Shown here piece after piece: positions 58,467-64,000 of a DNA stretch of 64,000 nt; the stretch's first letter is position 1, and each line of letters begins with the position of its first letter. Source of the stretch: Dubosiella muris (GTDB taxonomy: Bacteria > Bacillota_I > Bacilli_A > Erysipelotrichales > Erysipelotrichaceae); NCBI RefSeq assembly GCF_004793885.1, contig NZ_SRYG01000004.1, positions 1-64,000 on the forward strand, given 5' to 3'. The notes beneath the pieces are model-generated. The model did no database searches and was not told the origin of the DNA. It worked only from the letters and a program-made list of their open reading frames with translations. The position numbers and the translations under genes were made by a program.

Positions 58467-59843
58467 CTACCCCTCTTTCACCTGATTGGCCAGTCCGGTC
58501 AGCTCTTCGATGCCTTGCGCCAAGTCGAACATCGTCTGCTCTTCAAACGGCTTGCACGCCAGCAGCACGCCAAACGGCATGCCATCCTCTTTGCCAAGCG
58601 GCAGCGTCATCGAAGGATAACCGGAAAAGTTGCCTAGCTGCATATGCTCTTCCGCGAAAGACGAAGCGCCAAAACGCAAGTCCGCGCTCTCCTCGATGTG
58701 CGGCGCGATCGTCGGCGCCGCGATCGAAAGGACGCCATCCACGCCATCGAACATCTTCGCGTACGCGTCCACCAGCAGACGGCGGATTTTTTGCGCCTTG
58801 CGAAACAGCCGGTCCTGGTTTTCCTCAAACAAGGAATACGAGCCGATCACGAACCGCGCCCGGACATAGCTGGAAAATCCTTCGGTCCGCGAGCGCGTCA
58901 TCACATCTTCCACCGAGTCGCCATCCACACGTCGTCCAAACCGGATGCCATCCAAGTTGGAGTGGTTCGCGGTCGCTTCCGCGTTGGCGATCGTCCGGTA
59001 AACCGGCGCGATCAGCTCCATGTACTCGCGCGGCATTTCGCGCTCCACCAACGTCGCGCCGGCCGCCTTGAGTTTTTCCTCGAGCGCCGCGAACGCCGAG
59101 CGGATCGTTTCGTCCTGCACCTCGTCGTTGACCGTCTTGAAAATCGCGATCGTCTTTCCGCTCAAGTCGCCATTCAGCGCCTCGCTGTACGCGCCCACCG
59201 GCTCGTTGGACGACGTCATGTCGTGGTCGTCCCGGCCCGCCAACACTTCAAGCGCCAGCGCCGCGTCTTTGACGTTCGTCGTGAAATAGCCCACGTGATC
59301 CAGCGAGCTGGCGTAAGGAATGATGCCATAGCGGGAAATGCGGCCATACGTTGGCTTGACGCCCACGACCCCGTTGTAGGCGGCCGGCTTGCGAATCGAG
59401 TCGCCCGTATCGGTTCCGATCGAAAGCGGCACCAGATCGGCCGCCACGACCACGGCGCTTCCGCCCGAGCTTCCGCCCGAGATCCGGGACGGATCGTATG
59501 GATTGTGCACGGCGCCTGTGAGCGCGTTTTTGTTCGTTCCGCCCATGCCCAGCTCGTCCATGCTCGCTTTAGCCACGATGACGGCGCCCGCGTCTTTGAG
59601 CTTTTTCACGATCGTCGCGTCGTAAACAGGGACATAGTTTTCCAAAATCCGGCTCGAGGCCGTCGTGACATGATCCTTCGTGTTGATGTTGTCCTTGAGC
59701 ACGACGTTCACGCCCGCCAGCTTTCCGGTTTCGCTTTCCGGTTTTGGATCGTCGTAAAAGGAAACGACGGCGTTGAGCACCGGCTGGCTCGCTTTCATGC
59801 GCGCGATCGTTTCGCTCGCGCTGCGTTGTTCATTGATCTTCAT
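58467..59843 (-). CDS. gatA: Aspartyl/glutamyl-tRNA amidotransferase subunit A
   Basis: 458 residues. The amidase that frees ammonia from glutamine. The Ser-cisSer-Lys triad is visible: Lys in VVLKDNINTK, cis-Ser in GGSSGGSAV, nucleophile Ser in TDTGDSIRKPAAYNG. The residue before the nucleophile Ser is Asp where most GatA have Gly (TGGS); the catalytic residues themselves are intact. Slightly shorter than the ~485-residue norm. Sits between gatC and gatB with almost no gaps. Confidence 0.96.
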   Translation of the reverse strand: MKINEQRSASETIARMKASQPVLNAVVSFYDDPKPESETGKLAGVNVVLKDNINTKDHVTTASSRILENYVPVYDATIVKKLKDAGAVIVAKASMDELGMGGTNKNALTGAVHNPYDPSRISGGSSGGSAVVVAADLVPLSIGTDTGDSIRKPAAYNGVVGVKPTYGRISRYGIIPYASSLDHVGYFTTNVKDAALALEVLAGRDDHDMTSSNEPVGAYSEALNGDLSGKTIAIFKTVNDEVQDETIRSAFAALEEKLKAAGATLVEREMPREYMELIAPVYRTIANAEATANHSNLDGIRFGRRVDGDSVEDVMTRSRTEGFSSYVRARFVIGSYSLFEENQDRLFRKAQKIRRLLVDAYAKMFDGVDGVLSIAAPTIAPHIEESADLRFGASSFAEEHMQLGNFSGYPSMTLPLGKEDGMPFGVLLACKPFEEQTMFDLAQGIEELTGLANQVKEG

Positions 59844-59844
59844 C

Positions 59845-60138
59845 CTACTTTACCACCTTCGGAACATGGACATGTCCCATTCTGACATCTTTCGCGTTTT
59901 TCAGCGCGTCTTTTTGGTCGAGCACTTCCTCGACGACATCCTCACGCACGTAGACAGTCGGCGTCTCGAATGGGTACACCATCGCCTCCACGCCTGCCGT
60001 GTCGATCGAATCAAACAGCTCCACCTGCTGTTCCAGGGCGATGAAATCCTTTTTCAACGCCTCGATTTCCTCGTCGCTGAGATCGAATTTCAAATCGTTC
60101 GCGAGTTTTTTAAAATATTCGTTGCTGAATTTTTCCAT
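59845..60138 (-). CDS. gatC: Aspartyl/glutamyl-tRNA amidotransferase subunit C
   Basis: 97 residues, the small stabilising subunit of GatCAB. Contains KLANDLKFDLSDEEIEAL near the start and the conserved end DVVEEVLDQKDALKNAKDVRMGHVHVPKVV. The start at 60138 follows AAGGAG; a longer upstream frame lies within camS. One base separates it from gatA. Confidence 0.95.
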   Translation of the reverse strand: MEKFSNEYFKKLANDLKFDLSDEEIEALKKDFIALEQQVELFDSIDTAGVEAMVYPFETPTVYVREDVVEEVLDQKDALKNAKDVRMGHVHVPKVVK

Positions 60139-60149
60139 TGTTTCTCCTT

Positions 60150-63264
<3,115 letters not shown>

Positions 63265-64000
63265 TCATGCTTTATGGATCGAGGGATGCGACAAGTCGAT
63301 TTTTTTGATGCCGAATTTGTGGCCAAACGCCACTTTGCCAACCGTCCCGTCGATGTCGACGACAACGCCCTGGCCGTACTTGTCGTGATCGACCACATCG
63401 CCCCGGCGGTATTTGCCGGCCGCTTTTTTATTTTTGGAAGACGGCGCGGCAACCGGCGCGCTTTGCCTGGCGTACGGCAGCTCCATCAAAAACCTCGATG
63501 GCGTTTTGAAGGTTTGAAGCACGTAGCTGAATCCGTTGCTCCATGTGACGACCAGGCTTTTTTTCGCGCGGGTCATCGCGACGTACAACAGCCGCCGCTC
63601 CTCCTCCAAAGCCCGTTTTCCTCCCTCGTCCAGCGAATGGCCGCTAGGAAAGATGCCGTCGTTGAGATCGACGACGAACACGACCGGAAACTCCAGCCCT
63701 TTGGAGGCGTGGACGGTCATCATCGTCACCCCGCCTTCGCCAGCGCCTTCCTGCTCTTTGTCGGTAAAGAGCGCGATATCCTGCAAATACTGTTCGAGCG
63801 TCGTGTTCGGATCGGCTTTGAGGGCGTCGGCGATATCGGAACGAAGCTCCATGATGTTTTCGAGCCGGTCTTCCTCTTTGGTCCCTTCCAGCATCGCTTT
63901 GTAGCCGCTGTTTTCCAGCAGCGCGTCAAACATCGCCAGCAGTCCGGACGCGTGCCGTATGGCTTTCAAGTCCTCGATCATGTCGTAAAACTTGACGAGC
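63265..64000 (-). CDS. pcrA: ATP-dependent DNA helicase PcrA, C-terminal part (cut by window edge)
   Basis: Only the last ~245 residues are in the window; the frame continues beyond 64000. SF1 motifs V and VI are clear: VTMMTVHASKGLEFPVVFVV and EEERRLLYVAMTRAKK. The C-terminal Lys/Gly-rich linker and the small Tudor-like end (YRRGDVVDHDKYGQGVVVDI) that contacts RNA polymerase are present. Repair and replication helicase, first known gene of this operon section. Confidence 0.96.
   Translation of the reverse strand, partial: LVKFYDMIEDLKAIRHASGLLAMFDALLENSGYKAMLEGTKEEDRLENIMELRSDIADALKADPNTTLEQYLQDIALFTDKEQEGAGEGGVTMMTVHASKGLEFPVVFVVDLNDGIFPSGHSLDEGGKRALEEERRLLYVAMTRAKKSLVVTWSNGFSYVLQTFKTPSRFLMELPYARQSAPVAAPSSKNKKAAGKYRRGDVVDHDKYGQGVVVDIDGTVGKVAFGHKFGIKKIDLSHPSIHKA

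Overview
This is a bacterial chromosomal window from a Gram-positive Bacillota. A class such as Erysipelotrichia is plausible, but that is inference from gene content and I could not search. The evidence is strong AGGAGG-type ribosome sites, sigma-A promoters (TTGNNN-16/17-TANNNT), a GatCAB-CamS-LigA-PcrA block, mannose-family PTS proteins, a CBS-containing Mn-type pyrophosphatase and many ATGA stop/start overlaps. Most of the window is visibly GC-rich at third codon positions. An AT-rich island lies at about 27.1-29.27 kb.

Layout. 0-5 kb: a leftward rRNA-like promoter at the edge, then amino-sugar and beta-glucoside genes (nagB, a GH1 6-phospho-beta-glucosidase, PTS IIB, an AraC regulator, PTS IIA) with NagR/dre-like and CcpA/cre-like sites. 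4.8-11 kb: aldose epimerase, patatin-like hydrolase, malic enzyme, peptidase T, pyrophosphatase, HU. 11-15.3 kb: an acetyltransferase/VanZ block containing a duplicated gene start, tRNA-Thr(GGU), an AEC transporter, Maf. 15.3-22.4 kb: a divergent threonine/aspartate-family cluster, thrC-thrB-pheB-DUF1461 to the left and hom-lysC-asd to the right. 22.5-36.3 kb: accessory DNA with a deleted, fused double ABC exporter, a frameshifted YcxB-like gene, the AT-rich island, an HTH-TPR regulator and a lipoprotein gene each interrupted by an in-frame TAG, a leftward envelope operon with a thioredoxin-like protein, a PfkB sugar kinase and an Rpn-type nuclease.

36.5-51.5 kb: two heterodimeric ABC exporters (one controlled by MarR), a MATE pump, tRNA-Leu(GAG), a PAP2 phosphatase, a flavodoxin, an acetyltransferase pseudogene and an RNA m5U methyltransferase. 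51.5-54.4 kb: an OmpR-type two-component system preceded by direct repeats, an inverted repeat and a 38-residue micro-ORF. 54.4-56.4 kb: a second Rpn-type nuclease and a peptidase-E-like protein. 56.4-64 kb: the housekeeping operon pcrA-ligA-camS-gatC-gatA-gatB plus an unknown membrane-anchored protein, truncated by the right edge.

The main theme beyond ordinary metabolism is gene decay and recombination. At least five accessory genes are broken or rearranged (amber codons at 29473 and 31035, a frameshift near 24200-24235, a deletion/frameshift near 45609-45640, an ABC fusion near 25540), and one regulator gene looks mosaic in base composition. I found no CRISPR array, complete insertion sequence or prophage. 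The least explained systems are the 29.7-33.4 kb envelope operon and the leader of the two-component system.
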